From positions 124,001 through 188,000 of the forward strand of contig NZ_JAPFRD010000005.1 of the NCBI RefSeq assembly GCF_026183695.1: a DNA stretch of 64,000 nucleotides, written 5' to 3'. This stretch comes from Alteromonas aquimaris. GTDB taxonomy: Bacteria; Pseudomonadota; Gammaproteobacteria; Enterobacterales; Alteromonadaceae. Made by a program: the position numbers and the translations under genes. Within the stretch, counting starts at the first letter, position 1, and every line of letters begins with the position of its first letter. The notes beneath the pieces were generated by a model. That model had not been told where the DNA came from. It did not search any database and saw only the letters and a list, made by a program, of their open reading frames with translations. This document shows, piece after piece, positions 41,431 to 50,708 of the stretch.

Positions 41431-42231
41431 ATGATTAATTTCGATCCTAGCCCAAACATGAATATGCTTCAGCAGATTCAAGAGAAGCAATCTAACCTGA
41501 TGGAAAAACTGGCCTCAGGTAAGAAAATAAATAGTGCGGCTGATGGCGCGGCGGCGCAGCAGATTATTGACCGTCTGACTTCTCAGGTTGAAGGTAATCG
41601 TCAGGCCATCAATAATGTTTATGATGGTATTTCATTATCGCAGGTAGCTGAGGGCGGGGTATCGAACATTAACGATGATGTTCAGCGCATTCGTGAATTA
41701 GGTATGCAGGCAGGTAATGGCATCTTGAATGATGCTGACCGGAAGGCAATTCAGTCTGAAATTACACAATTGCAGGATAACATTAAGCAAACCACAGAGC
41801 AGACAAATTTTGCTGGTAAACCCTTGTTGAACTCAGATAATGACAACGCCTTTCAGGTGGGTGCCAATAGTGGACAAACGATCAATGTGCGTTCACAAGA
41901 TATTTCGGCACGGTTAAGTGATGTACTAAGTATCGATGTCTCAACCCAAGCGGGGGCTACAGCTGCACTGGATTCAACCGATGCCGCCCTGGAAAATCTA
42001 AATGAATATCGGGCGGAGTTAGGTGCAACGCAAAATATGCTAGAGGGTACTGCACGTAGTTTAGGCAAGGCCGATGTGAATGCGGCTGAGGCGCGCAGTC
42101 GTATTCAGGATACCGATTATGCACAGGTCGCGTCGGATGCAGCCGCCAACGATATTCGTGGTCAAGCGGCTTTGACCGTTCAGGCGCAAGCCAATCAGCA
42201 ACAAGGCCAGGTGCTGGCGTTATTAAGCTAA
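41431..42231 (+). CDS. Divergent flagellin-family protein
   Basis: This 266-residue protein has flagellin ends but is clearly separate from the five tandem copies. It begins MINFDPSPNMNMLQQIQEKQSNLMEKLASGKKINSAADGAAAQQIIDRLTSQVEG, lacks the [13 protein letters not shown] start, and ends ALTVQAQANQQQGQVLALLS in place of the [15 protein letters not shown] end. The middle is nearly as short as in the other flagellins. The start is the ATG at 41431 behind AAGAGGTG. It has its own terminator and stands between the glycosylation island and flrA. It may be a minor filament subunit, a filament-base protein or a secreted flagellin-like protein. Confidence 0.87.
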   Translation: MINFDPSPNMNMLQQIQEKQSNLMEKLASGKKINSAADGAAAQQIIDRLTSQVEGNRQAINNVYDGISLSQVAEGGVSNINDDVQRIRELGMQAGNGILNDADRKAIQSEITQLQDNIKQTTEQTNFAGKPLLNSDNDNAFQVGANSGQTINVRSQDISARLSDVLSIDVSTQAGATAALDSTDAALENLNEYRAELGATQNMLEGTARSLGKADVNAAEARSRIQDTDYAQVASDAAANDIRGQAALTVQAQANQQQGQVLALLS

Positions 42232-42245
42232 ATTAGTTATTACGG

Positions 42246-42273
42246 AAAAAGCAGGGCAACCTGCTTTTTTTGT
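42246..42273 (+). terminator. Terminator after the divergent flagellin
   Basis: AAAAAGCAGG and CCTGCTTTTT pair around GCAA, followed by more T. It closes the single-gene unit ahead of flrA. Confidence 0.9.
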
Positions 42274-42468
42274 GTCTGTGAATAAAATTTTGTTTGCCTA
42301 TACCTCTTTATTTTATTCACAATCAAAACTACCTTTTATATAAATGCGGTATATTTGTATATTTCTTCAGCAGTGTTGCCAGAAGACAGTTGTGTTTGGA
42401 ACTTTTGCCGCTACAATCATGCAGATGCGCTAAACTCTTTACAATAAAAACGCGTTGTCGGGGAATGA

Positions 42469-43947
42469 ATGAAGGATATCTTGCTCGTTAGTGATAACGG
42501 CGACCTTTTAACCAGCTTTGAAACTATCGTTACCTTCGTTGGTGAAACCAGTCGGCAGTGCGGTTTAGCTGAGTGCGAAAAATCGTTGCAGAATCAAGCT
42601 GCGGCGGCGGTTTTAATTGACTGCAGCGACGCTGACAAACTTGAACGAATAAGCAAACAGTTCCCGCATACTCCCTTTATAGCCGTTACCCAAAACGGTG
42701 AAGATATTCCTGCTCATCAAAACCTGGTCAGCGTAATTGGATTACCGATAACCTATCCTATGTTGACACAGGCTATTCACCGGTGTCAGGAGTATACTCG
42801 GGGAAAACCGTTTAAATCGAAAGCGCCGGGTACCAAAACCCGTTTGTTTAGGAGCTTGGTGGGCAGAAGCGAGCAAATTCAGTATGTTCGCCGCTTAGTA
42901 GAACAAGTTGCTCCTACTGATGCTACCGTACTTATTTTGGGGGAATCAGGCACGGGAAAAGAAGTGGTAGCAAGAAACGTTCATTTCCTGTCTGAACGAA
43001 AAGATGGCCCATTTATTCCTGTAAACTGTGGCGCCATTCCCGGCGAACTACTTGAAAGTGAATTGTTTGGTCATGAGAAAGGCGCTTTTACCGGGGCCAT
43101 TGGCGCTCGCAAAGGCCGCTTTGAACTGGCCGAGTCAGGTACCTTATTTCTCGATGAAATCGGTGATATGCCGTTGCAAATGCAGGTGAAGTTATTACGG
43201 GTACTCCAAGAACGTACCTTTGAGCGAGTAGGGGGCAATGCTCCTATTAAATGTAACGTCAGAATTATTGCCGCCACTCACCGTGATCTTGAAGAAATGA
43301 TCAAAGAGGATCGCTTCCGCGAAGACTTGTATTATCGCCTAAATGTTTTTCCCATAGACAGCCCAGCGTTGCGGGAAAGAAAAGACGACATCCCGTTGCT
43401 TTTACAGGAGCTGATTAGTCGCATCCAAGGTGAAGGGGTAAAAGGCGTTCACTTTACTGAGCAGGCAATTGCTTCCTTAATGGAACATCCATGGGGCGGC
43501 AACGTGCGTGAATTATCCAATCTGGTAGAAAGGCTAAGCATTCTCTATCCTGGTCAGGTAGTCGATGTGCAGGATTTACCGCCGAAGTATCAATATGGTG
43601 ATGTGGCTCCCTACCAACCAGATTATCCGGAAGAACTGCTTGAACGTGATGCGTTTAACGAACTGTTTGCTGAAGCTGCCCACGCAGAAGAGAGTGAGGT
43701 GGCAGAGGGAAATGAAGCGCAATCTGCATCCTCTTTGCCTGAACTGTCTGGTCTACCCGAAGACGGGGTAAACCTGAAAGAATATCTGTCGGATCTCGAA
43801 ATTAATCTTATCAAGCAGGCACTAGAGCAACAAGATTGGGTGGTGGCCCGCGCTGCTGACAAGCTTGGCATGCGCAGAACCACGCTGGTTGAAAAAATGC
43901 GCAAGTACGAAATTAATCGAGAAGAACACCTTTCGTCAGATAATTGA
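42469..43947 (+). CDS. flrA: FlrA/FleQ, master sigma-54 flagellar activator
   Basis: FlrA (492 aa) switches on the sigma-54-dependent early flagellar genes. Residues 1-120 are the FleQ-type receiver-like domain. The LFRSLVG motif at 126-132 is the site that binds c-di-GMP in FleQ. An AAA+ domain follows (GESGTGKE Walker [18 protein letters not shown] sigma-54 contact loop), then a Fis-type helix-turn-helix at the C-terminus ([25 protein letters not shown]). The usual start ATG at 42469 follows GGGGA. It is transcribed separately from flrBC, which have their own sigma-54 promoter. This fits FlrA at the top of the hierarchy. Confidence 0.96.
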   Translation: MKDILLVSDNGDLLTSFETIVTFVGETSRQCGLAECEKSLQNQAAAAVLIDCSDADKLERISKQFPHTPFIAVTQNGEDIPAHQNLVSVIGLPITYPMLTQAIHRCQEYTRGKPFKSKAPGTKTRLFRSLVGRSEQIQYVRRLVEQVAPTDATVLILGESGTGKEVVARNVHFLSERKDGPFIPVNCGAIPGELLESELFGHEKGAFTGAIGARKGRFELAESGTLFLDEIGDMPLQMQVKLLRVLQERTFERVGGNAPIKCNVRIIAATHRDLEEMIKEDRFREDLYYRLNVFPIDSPALRERKDDIPLLLQELISRIQGEGVKGVHFTEQAIASLMEHPWGGNVRELSNLVERLSILYPGQVVDVQDLPPKYQYGDVAPYQPDYPEELLERDAFNELFAEAAHAEESEVAEGNEAQSASSLPELSGLPEDGVNLKEYLSDLEINLIKQALEQQDWVVARAADKLGMRRTTLVEKMRKYEINREEHLSSDN

Positions 43948-44001
43948 CAGCCAATAATTTCTGTTTAATCCCTAACTCACTGAATTAAAATGATAAAATA
44001 G

Positions 44002-44017
44002 TGGCATGGCTCCTGCT
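44002..44017 (+). promoter_or_regulatory. Sigma-54 promoter of flrBC
   Basis: TGGCATG-GCTC-CTGCT fits the sigma-54 consensus (TGGCACG-N4-TTGCW), with the GG and GC 12 bases apart. Transcription would start near 44028, so the flrB ATG at 44064 is preferred over the GTG at 44037. FlrA is the expected activator. Confidence 0.8.
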
Positions 44018-44063
44018 ATATCCATCTTGACGTATAGTGCGTCTGCAATTTGACGAGGATGGT

Positions 44064-45218
44064 ATGGCATACGAAAGCAGTTTTTTCGGCACTCCCTTAC
44101 ATGAGCAATATTCGCTCAATCAACGCTTTTATTCAGTTGACGATGCAACTGCGCATGCAAATGAGTTGTCTGGCGTGGAAGAAGTGCAGGCGCTTCGTCA
44201 GCAAGCTAATCGTTTATCGCATTTGTTACAGGTATTACCCGCCGGTGTTGTTGTACTGGATGGCAAAGGAATTGTTAGACAGGTAAATAGTCAGGCGATC
44301 GCGTTACTAGGTGAACCACTCGAAGGTGAGTTGTGGCGTACCATTATCAGCCGATCCTTCAAACCTCAACCGGATGACGGGCACGAAGTGTCATTGATAG
44401 ATGGTAAACGCGTTAAACTTTCTATCACCCCACTCGTTGATGAACCTGGCCAACTAATTGTGATCACCGACTTGACGGAAACCCGTCAATTACAATCCCG
44501 CGTCAGTCATATGCAAAGATTGAGCGCGCTGGGAAAAATGGTCGCATCGCTAGCTCATCAAATCAGAACTCCGCTTTCAGCTGCTATGCTGTATGCGTCA
44601 AATTTAACCCGAAAAGGTTTGCCGGAAGCGTCACGTCTACAGTTTGCACACAAGTTAAATGCACGTTTAAAGGAATTAGAGAGTCAGGTTAACGACATGC
44701 TCTTGTTTGCTAAGTCAGGCGAAGAGCAGGTGGTTGCGCCTATTTCCTTAACTCAACTGATGCAGGCAATTGAAGCCACAGGTACCTCTATTACCGATAC
44801 CGCTTCACAGCAGCTTGGTTTAGAAGGGTTTGAACAAAACATTCAAATCACCGGTAATCTTACGGCATTACAAGGTGCTCTGTTAAATTTGATAGAAAAT
44901 GCCAGCCAGGTATCCCCCAAGCAAAGCTGTATTCAAGTGAGCGCAAGAGTGAGTAGTAACTTGCTTCATATCTGTGTGGAAGATGAAGGAAAAGGTGTAC
45001 CTAACTCGCTATTAGATAAAATATTTGAGCCCTTCTTTACCACTAAAAGTCATGGTACCGGGTTGGGCTTGGCAGTGGTCAAATCGGTCACCACTGCTCA
45101 CAAAGGTCATTTGTTGGTAGAAAATAAGCCCGCGGGTGGCGCACGTTTCATTGTCGCTTTACCCTTTCAACGCATTCCGCATGCGCCGTTGAATCGTCTT
45201 ACAGGAGAACACGCATGA
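44064..45218 (+). CDS. flrB: FlrB/FleS, flagellar sensor histidine kinase
   Basis: FlrB (384 aa from this ATG) phosphorylates FlrC. It has no membrane helix, a PAS-like domain at about 50-140 (HLLQVLPAGVVVLDGKGIVRQVNSQAIALLG), the phosphorylated H165 in SLAHQIRTPLS and a HATPase domain (NLIENASQVS, VEDEGKGVP, FFTTKSHGTGLGLAVVK). An in-frame GTG at 44037 would add nine residues but lies only about ten bases after the predicted transcription start. Overlap with flrC by four bases supports coupled translation. Confidence 0.95.
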   Translation: MAYESSFFGTPLHEQYSLNQRFYSVDDATAHANELSGVEEVQALRQQANRLSHLLQVLPAGVVVLDGKGIVRQVNSQAIALLGEPLEGELWRTIISRSFKPQPDDGHEVSLIDGKRVKLSITPLVDEPGQLIVITDLTETRQLQSRVSHMQRLSALGKMVASLAHQIRTPLSAAMLYASNLTRKGLPEASRLQFAHKLNARLKELESQVNDMLLFAKSGEEQVVAPISLTQLMQAIEATGTSITDTASQQLGLEGFEQNIQITGNLTALQGALLNLIENASQVSPKQSCIQVSARVSSNLLHICVEDEGKGVPNSLLDKIFEPFFTTKSHGTGLGLAVVKSVTTAHKGHLLVENKPAGGARFIVALPFQRIPHAPLNRLTGEHA

Positions 45219-46564
45219 GTCAGAGTACTATCCTAATCGTCGAGGACGATGCCGGTTTACGTGAAGCCTTAATGGATACATTACAATTAGCCGGATACAA
45301 CCTGGTTTGCGCCGAAAGTGCAGAGCAAGCCATGCTAGAACTGAGTCATCAATCAATCGATTTAGTGGTGAGCGATATTCAAATGAGTGGCATGAATGGT
45401 CTGAAATTACTGAAAAATATAAAGGCCAAGTTTCCCCACATGCCAGTATTACTGATGACCGCTTATGCCACTATAGATGATGCAGTGCAAGCCATGCGAG
45501 ACGGTGCGACGGACTATTTATCTAAACCATTCGCACCAGAAGTGCTGATCAACTTGGTCAGTCGTTATGCCCCGGCGGAAAAAATTGAATCACGAACCCC
45601 AGTGGCAGCTGATCCAGCCAGTTTAGAGTTATTGAATCTCTCCCGCAAAGTTGCTCAATCAGATGCCACGGTGATGGTGCTGGGGCCAAGCGGTTCTGGT
45701 AAAGAAGTGTTGTCACGATATATTCATGACCAGTCTCCACGTAGCCAGGCGCCTTTTATTGCCATAAATTGCGCTGCCATCCCTGAAAATATGCTTGAAG
45801 CCACCTTGTTTGGTTATGAAAAAGGAGCCTTTACCGGGGCCGTGCAAGCGTGCCCAGGTAAATTTGAGCAAGCGCAAAATGGCACTTTATTGTTAGATGA
45901 AATAACTGAGATGGATTTATCGCTTCAGGCCAAGCTGCTTCGCGTGTTACAGGAAAAGGAAGTGGAACGTCTAGGCGGACGAAAAATGGTGCAACTTGAT
46001 GTCAGGGTTATCGCTACCAGCAATCGTGACTTACGCCAGGCTGTCGCAGCAGGCGAGTTTAGAGAAGATTTATATTACCGCTTAAATGTTTTTCCGATTG
46101 TTTGGAAGCAGTTAAGCGAGAGACCAGGTGATATTGTGCCACTAGCGGAACACCTGATACACCGGCATGCCCAAACCAATGGGGCGGGTAAACGTAAACT
46201 TAGCGCAGCGGCTCGTAACAAGTTAGTTCAGTACGCCTGGCCAGGGAACGTGAGAGAGCTGGAAAACGTTATCCAACGCGCATTAATACTGTGTGAAGGT
46301 GACACCATTGATTCGTCGCACCTAATGTTGGAAATGGCTGCAACATTGGCCAGCCATAATCATGAAGCGGTTAACGCTATTGACGATGATGTCAGCCGGT
46401 TAGGTAATGAGCTGCGTCATCAAGAACATCAAATTATTCTCGATACCCTCGAGATGTGTAATGGAAAACGCAAAGATGTGGCAGAAAAGTTAGGCATCAG
46501 CCCAAGAACGTTGCGCTATAAACTCGCGCGTATGCGTGAAGAAGGTATTGATGTGCCAGCCTAA
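45215..46564 (+). CDS. flrC: FlrC/FleR, sigma-54 response regulator
   Basis: FlrC (449 aa) activates the basal body and hook operons with sigma-54 when phosphorylated by FlrB. The receiver domain has D54 as phosphosite (VVSDIQMSG) and K104 (YLSKPF). The AAA+ domain has LGPSGSGKE and the GAFTGAVQA loop, and the C-terminus is a Fis-type helix-turn-helix (KRKDVAEKLGISPRTLRYKLARM). It ends the flrBC unit, which is closed by a terminator 50 bases downstream. Confidence 0.96.
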   Translation: MSQSTILIVEDDAGLREALMDTLQLAGYNLVCAESAEQAMLELSHQSIDLVVSDIQMSGMNGLKLLKNIKAKFPHMPVLLMTAYATIDDAVQAMRDGATDYLSKPFAPEVLINLVSRYAPAEKIESRTPVAADPASLELLNLSRKVAQSDATVMVLGPSGSGKEVLSRYIHDQSPRSQAPFIAINCAAIPENMLEATLFGYEKGAFTGAVQACPGKFEQAQNGTLLLDEITEMDLSLQAKLLRVLQEKEVERLGGRKMVQLDVRVIATSNRDLRQAVAAGEFREDLYYRLNVFPIVWKQLSERPGDIVPLAEHLIHRHAQTNGAGKRKLSAAARNKLVQYAWPGNVRELENVIQRALILCEGDTIDSSHLMLEMAATLASHNHEAVNAIDDDVSRLGNELRHQEHQIILDTLEMCNGKRKDVAEKLGISPRTLRYKLARMREEGIDVPA

Positions 46565-46612
46565 TTTTGGTTGGGAACGAACAGAAGTGGGGATAATTAT
46601 CCTCCCCGATTC

Positions 46613-46637
46613 GCCGCGCTAGTCGCGGCATTTTTTT
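46613..46637 (+). terminator. Terminator after flrC
   Basis: GCCGCG and CGCGGC pair around CTAGT, followed by A and seven T. It separates flrBC from the fliE operon. Confidence 0.9.
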
Positions 46638-46715
46638 GTTTAACTTAAAAGGTTAGCAAGCCGTCAACTTTTTGGCTTTATTTTCAAGTTTATGAAAATA
46701 AAGCAATTTTAATGT

Positions 46716-46731
46716 TGGCCTGGTAATTGCT
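46716..46731 (+). promoter_or_regulatory. Sigma-54 promoter of the fliEFGHIJ operon
   Basis: TGGCCTG-GTAA-TTGCT is a near-consensus sigma-54 site. The predicted start is near 46742, about 60 bases before the fliE ATG. FlrC is the expected activator. Confidence 0.87.
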
Positions 46732-46804
46732 GAAATAGAATCAATCATCGCAATATCGCCAAATGTCAGACACGACAAAGGCAACTATCTATTCAGGAGT
46801 GGTC

Positions 46805-47128
46805 ATGGACATTAAAGCAAACAGTTTGTATCAGGAAATGCAGGCAATGATTGCTCAGGCACAACTGCCCGTGCATGAAGCGCCCAATATCGTTAAACAA
46901 CCCGAAAATGAATTTGCCAGCATGCTGAAAAATGCCATAGAGGGCGTTAACGATGCACAGATGCACTCAAAGAATATGCAACAACGCTTCGAAATGGGTG
47001 ACCCGTCACTGAGTTTGGCAGAAGTAATGATAGCAAAGGAAAAATCGAGCATAGCCTTTGAAGCAACATTGCAAGTGCGTAATAAGCTGTTAGAAGCTTA
47101 CAAGCAAATTTCGAACATGCCAGTTTAA
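46805..47128 (+). CDS. fliE: FliE, MS-ring/rod junction protein
   Basis: FliE (107 aa) is the first axial protein and joins the MS ring to the proximal rod. The C-terminal part (DPSLSLAEVMIAKEKSSIAFEATLQVRNKLLEAYKQISNMPV) is the conserved FliE end. I chose the ATG at 46805, five bases after AGGAG, which gives the standard MDIKANSLYQEM start. An upstream in-frame ATG at 46763 would add 14 unsupported residues. Confidence 0.95.
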   Translation: MDIKANSLYQEMQAMIAQAQLPVHEAPNIVKQPENEFASMLKNAIEGVNDAQMHSKNMQQRFEMGDPSLSLAEVMIAKEKSSIAFEATLQVRNKLLEAYKQISNMPV

Positions 47129-47151
47129 ATTAATTTCAGGGTAGTAATAAT

Positions 47152-48852
47152 ATGGCAGAAGCAACCGGCACCAACCTGACCGTCGCAGACGAGACAGGGG
47201 GGAGCGATAACGAACCGGAAAATAAATCCGGCTTTATGGACACACTGGGCAGCGCCGATATGATGCGGCAGATGGCGCTGGTGGTGGTGCTGGTTATATG
47301 TGTGGCCATTGCCGTATTTATCTTAATCTGGGCACAGGAGCCCGATTACCGCCCCATGGCAAAAATGGAAACAGAGGAACTCATTGAAACCCTCGACTAC
47401 ATGGATGCCAATCAAATTGACTACAAACTCGAAGGCAATACGATCCTTGTACGTAACGACGAGTATCAGAATATTCGTCTAGGCATGACGCGCGAGGGAC
47501 TGGTTCGCTCAGATGATACCGGCACCGATATTATCATGCAGGACATGGGATTCGGGGTTAGTCAGCGGCTTGAAATGGAGCGTTTGAAACACGCTCGCGA
47601 ACAGCAAATTGCTAGCACTATTCAGGATATGGATAGTATCCAAAAAGCGCGAGTGCTTCTTGCGATGCCGAAAGAAAACGTGTTCTCCCGGCGTGAGAAA
47701 AAAGCCAGCGCAACCGTTGTATTAACGGCGAAACGTGGTGCCATTATCGCCGGCGAAGAAGTAGATGCCGTGGTAGATATTGTGGCATCGGCGGTTCAGG
47801 GCATGGAGCCGAGTAAGGTTACGGTTACCGATAGCAACGGCCGTTTACTTAATTCTGGTTCCCAGGATTCAATGAGCGCGAGGGCCCGTAAAGAATACGA
47901 AATTGAGCGGAAACGTGAGTCAGAGTATTTAGAAAAGATTGATTCTATCCTTATACCTGTACTTGGTATCGGTAATTACACCGCGCAAGCAGATGTCAGT
48001 ATGGATTTTACCGCACTGGAACAAACCCAGCGCACGTATAATCCTGACCTTCCGGCGGTGCGCAGTGAGATGGTTGTCGAAGAAAACAGCACTGGCGGCG
48101 GTGCGGCAGGTATCCCCGGTGCTTTAAGTAATCAACCTCCAGCAGCCTCGCAAATACCTGAAGATGCAGTAGGACAAAGTGCAGGCCAATATATTGCGCC
48201 CGGTAGAAACAGCAAAGAATCCACCCGAAATTATGAATTGGATACCACCATCAGTCATACCAAAAAACAAACAGGCGTAATCCGTCGTTTAAGTGTGTCG
48301 GTAGCAGTGGATCATATACGCACTACAGCAGAAGATGGCAGTGTCACTACCCAGCCACGCCCACAAGAGGAAGTGTTAAATATTCGTCGCTTGTTACAAG
48401 GGGGAATTGGCTTTGATGTGGCCCGAGGTGATTCGCTGGAAGTTGTCAGCGTGCCCTTCATGCGTATTGAGACAGGTGAAGTGGAAGAGCTTCCGTTCTG
48501 GGAAGACCCTAAGTTATTGCCTATAATAAAGCTGGTCATTGGCGGCCTAGTGATCATTGTATTAATTCTGGCAGTGATTCGTCCGATGCTCAGAAAACTA
48601 ATTAATCCTGAGTCAGTGAAGAGTGCTGAAGACTTTGATGCAGATGAACGCCTCGATCTTGGTGATGACACTATTAGCATGTTGACGCAAGAATTTGACG
48701 AAGGGCAGGTAGGATTTGCCCCAGATGGCTCGCTAATGTTACCTGATTTGCACAAAGATGAAGATGTACTTAAAGCCGTTCGCGCGCTGGTGGCTAACGA
48801 GCCTGAGCTGTCTGCTCAGGTAGTTAAAGGCTGGCTGTTACAGGACGAGTAG
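47152..48852 (+). CDS. fliF: FliF, MS-ring protein
   Basis: FliF (566 aa) forms the membrane MS ring that houses the export gate and holds the C ring. It has two membrane helices, near residues 43-63 (MALVVVLVICVAIAVFILIW) and 462-480 (IIKLVIGGLVIIVLILAVI). The ring-building motifs in between include the YVP-like secretin/YscJ regions, and the C-terminal tail for FliG binding lies after residue 540 (ALVANEPELSAQVVKGWLLQDE). It follows fliE after 23 bases. Confidence 0.96.
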   Translation: MAEATGTNLTVADETGGSDNEPENKSGFMDTLGSADMMRQMALVVVLVICVAIAVFILIWAQEPDYRPMAKMETEELIETLDYMDANQIDYKLEGNTILVRNDEYQNIRLGMTREGLVRSDDTGTDIIMQDMGFGVSQRLEMERLKHAREQQIASTIQDMDSIQKARVLLAMPKENVFSRREKKASATVVLTAKRGAIIAGEEVDAVVDIVASAVQGMEPSKVTVTDSNGRLLNSGSQDSMSARARKEYEIERKRESEYLEKIDSILIPVLGIGNYTAQADVSMDFTALEQTQRTYNPDLPAVRSEMVVEENSTGGGAAGIPGALSNQPPAASQIPEDAVGQSAGQYIAPGRNSKESTRNYELDTTISHTKKQTGVIRRLSVSVAVDHIRTTAEDGSVTTQPRPQEEVLNIRRLLQGGIGFDVARGDSLEVVSVPFMRIETGEVEELPFWEDPKLLPIIKLVIGGLVIIVLILAVIRPMLRKLINPESVKSAEDFDADERLDLGDDTISMLTQEFDEGQVGFAPDGSLMLPDLHKDEDVLKAVRALVANEPELSAQVVKGWLLQDE

Positions 48853-48861
48853 GAGAAGAAC

Positions 48862-49902
48862 GTGGCAGATGAATTAGCTCCTCAGGCAGAGCAAGGGTAC
48901 GACGTCAGCAAACTGGAAGGATTGGAGAAAGCAGCCATTTTATTGCTCAGCCTTTCCGAAGAAGATGCGGCACAAATATTAAAACACCTCGAACCCAAGC
49001 AGGTACAAAAGCTGGGTGCAGAAATGGCCAAGGTCGATGATATGACCCAGGTTAAAATTACTGCGGTACATAAACATTTTATTGAAGAAATTCAAAATTA
49101 CAGCACTATCGGCTTCCAGAGTCAGGATTTCGTTAAGCGTGCGCTAACCGCTGCGCTCGGGGAAGATAAAGCCGCAAATCTTATCGATCAAATCATGATG
49201 GGAACCGGCGCTAAAGGTTTGGATTCCTTGAAATGGATGGATTCAAAGCAAGTCGCCAGTATCATCCGCAACGAACACCCGCAGATACAGACTATTGTGT
49301 TGTCCTACCTCGAGCCTGAACAAAGTGCTGAGATACTCGCACAATTTCCAGAAAAAGTACGTTTGGACCTGTTAATGCGTATCGCCAACTTAGAAGAAGT
49401 GCAGCCGGCGGCGCTACAAGAACTAAACGAAATCATGGAAAAACAATTCGCTGGTCAGGCGGGCACCCAGGCAGCCAAAATGGGCGGCTTGAAGTCTGCA
49501 GCGGATATCATGAACTATCTTGACACGGCTATTGAAGGTCAGTTGATGGATGCGATTCGTGAACAGGATGAAGAGATGAGTCAGCAGATTCAAGATCTTA
49601 TGTTTGTATTCGATAACCTGGTGGATGTTGACGATCGGGGTATTCAGGCGATTCTTCGCGAAGTTCAGCAAGATGCACTGCTTAAAGCTATTAAAGGTGC
49701 TGATGAAGAGCTCAAAAATAAAATCACGAAGAATATGTCTAAGCGGGCCGCCGAAATGCTTCTGGATGATCTCGAAGCCATGGGGCCGGTACGTATTTCT
49801 GAAGTTGAGACAGCCCAGAAAGAAATTCTTTCTGTTGCCCGTCGTTTGGCAGATTCAGGGGAGATTATGCTTGGCGGTGGCGGAGGAGAAGAGTTCTTAT
49901 AA
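48862..49902 (+). CDS. fliG: FliG, motor switch protein
   Basis: FliG (346 aa) is the C-ring subunit that meets the stator and sets rotation. The N-terminal FliF-binding part (KAAILLLSLSEEDAAQILKHLEPKQVQKLG), the middle EHPQIQTIVLSYLEPEQSAEILAQFPEKVR region and the C-terminal charged torque helix region (MFVFDNLVDVDDRGIQAILREV...KNITKNMSKRAAEMLLDDLE-type segment) are clear. The start is GTG at 48862 behind a TAGGAG ribosome site, 9 bases after fliF. Confidence 0.96.
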   Translation: MADELAPQAEQGYDVSKLEGLEKAAILLLSLSEEDAAQILKHLEPKQVQKLGAEMAKVDDMTQVKITAVHKHFIEEIQNYSTIGFQSQDFVKRALTAALGEDKAANLIDQIMMGTGAKGLDSLKWMDSKQVASIIRNEHPQIQTIVLSYLEPEQSAEILAQFPEKVRLDLLMRIANLEEVQPAALQELNEIMEKQFAGQAGTQAAKMGGLKSAADIMNYLDTAIEGQLMDAIREQDEEMSQQIQDLMFVFDNLVDVDDRGIQAILREVQQDALLKAIKGADEELKNKITKNMSKRAAEMLLDDLEAMGPVRISEVETAQKEILSVARRLADSGEIMLGGGGGEEFL

Positions 49903-49919
49903 TGGGGCTCGCTTAACTT

Positions 49920-50708
49920 ATGCCTAAACAAAATCCGTTCGCATCGCACTCTCCAGAAGGAGTGAAAAAATGGGATTTACCCTTCGTTGAAGGCACGAAA
50001 ACGCAGGAAGAAGAAACGCGAACAAATGCATTAAACCGTACTTCTGACTGGAAATATGAACCACCAGAAGAAGTGGAAGAGGAAGAAATTAAGCCTCCCA
50101 CCGCACAAGAGATTGAAGCGATTCGACAAGCTGCCTATGACGAAGGGCATCAGGAAGGGAAGCAAATAGGTTTTGACGAAGGCAAGGCAGAAGGCTTTGA
50201 AGCGGGTCAAAAGCAAGGATATGAAGAAGGCTATGCTGCCGGCGAAAAAGAAGGGCTTGCCAGCGGTCAACAGCAAATTGACGAACAAATCAAAGCGTGG
50301 CAGCAATTAAGCGAACAACTCGATCTTCCCTTACAACAGGTGAACGAAGAGGTAAGAAAACAAGTTGTTCAACTGGCGCTAACCCTGGCTCGCTCTGTCA
50401 TACGTACCGAAATTAAGACGAACGACAATCTTATTTTCCAGGCGCTATCCGAGGGCCTAAAAGCATTGCCAATCAATGAAAAGCAATATCAGTTACAGAT
50501 GCACCCAGAGGATATCGCGCGCATCAAGTCGCACTATTCAGATGAAGACATCGCCAAAAAGAATTGGCAATTGGTAGAAGCACCTTCCATGCAGCCAGGA
50601 GGCTGTGAAATTATCACCTCGCAAAACGCTGTTGACGTGTCAATTGAAAGACGGGTACGGGATGTCATTGACAAATTCATGATGGAGCAAGGCCTCAAGC
50701 ATGACTAA
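49920..50708 (+). CDS. fliH: FliH, export ATPase regulator
   Basis: FliH (262 aa) binds the ATPase FliI and links it to the C ring. Residues about 75-120 hold a run of GxxxG/EG repeats ([20 protein letters not shown]...), typical of FliH helix packing. The C-terminal half has the conserved [17 protein letters not shown] segment. The Shine-Dalgarno site is weak. It overlaps fliI by eight bases. Confidence 0.93.
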   Translation: MPKQNPFASHSPEGVKKWDLPFVEGTKTQEEETRTNALNRTSDWKYEPPEEVEEEEIKPPTAQEIEAIRQAAYDEGHQEGKQIGFDEGKAEGFEAGQKQGYEEGYAAGEKEGLASGQQQIDEQIKAWQQLSEQLDLPLQQVNEEVRKQVVQLALTLARSVIRTEIKTNDNLIFQALSEGLKALPINEKQYQLQMHPEDIARIKSHYSDEDIAKKNWQLVEAPSMQPGGCEIITSQNAVDVSIERRVRDVIDKFMMEQGLKHD

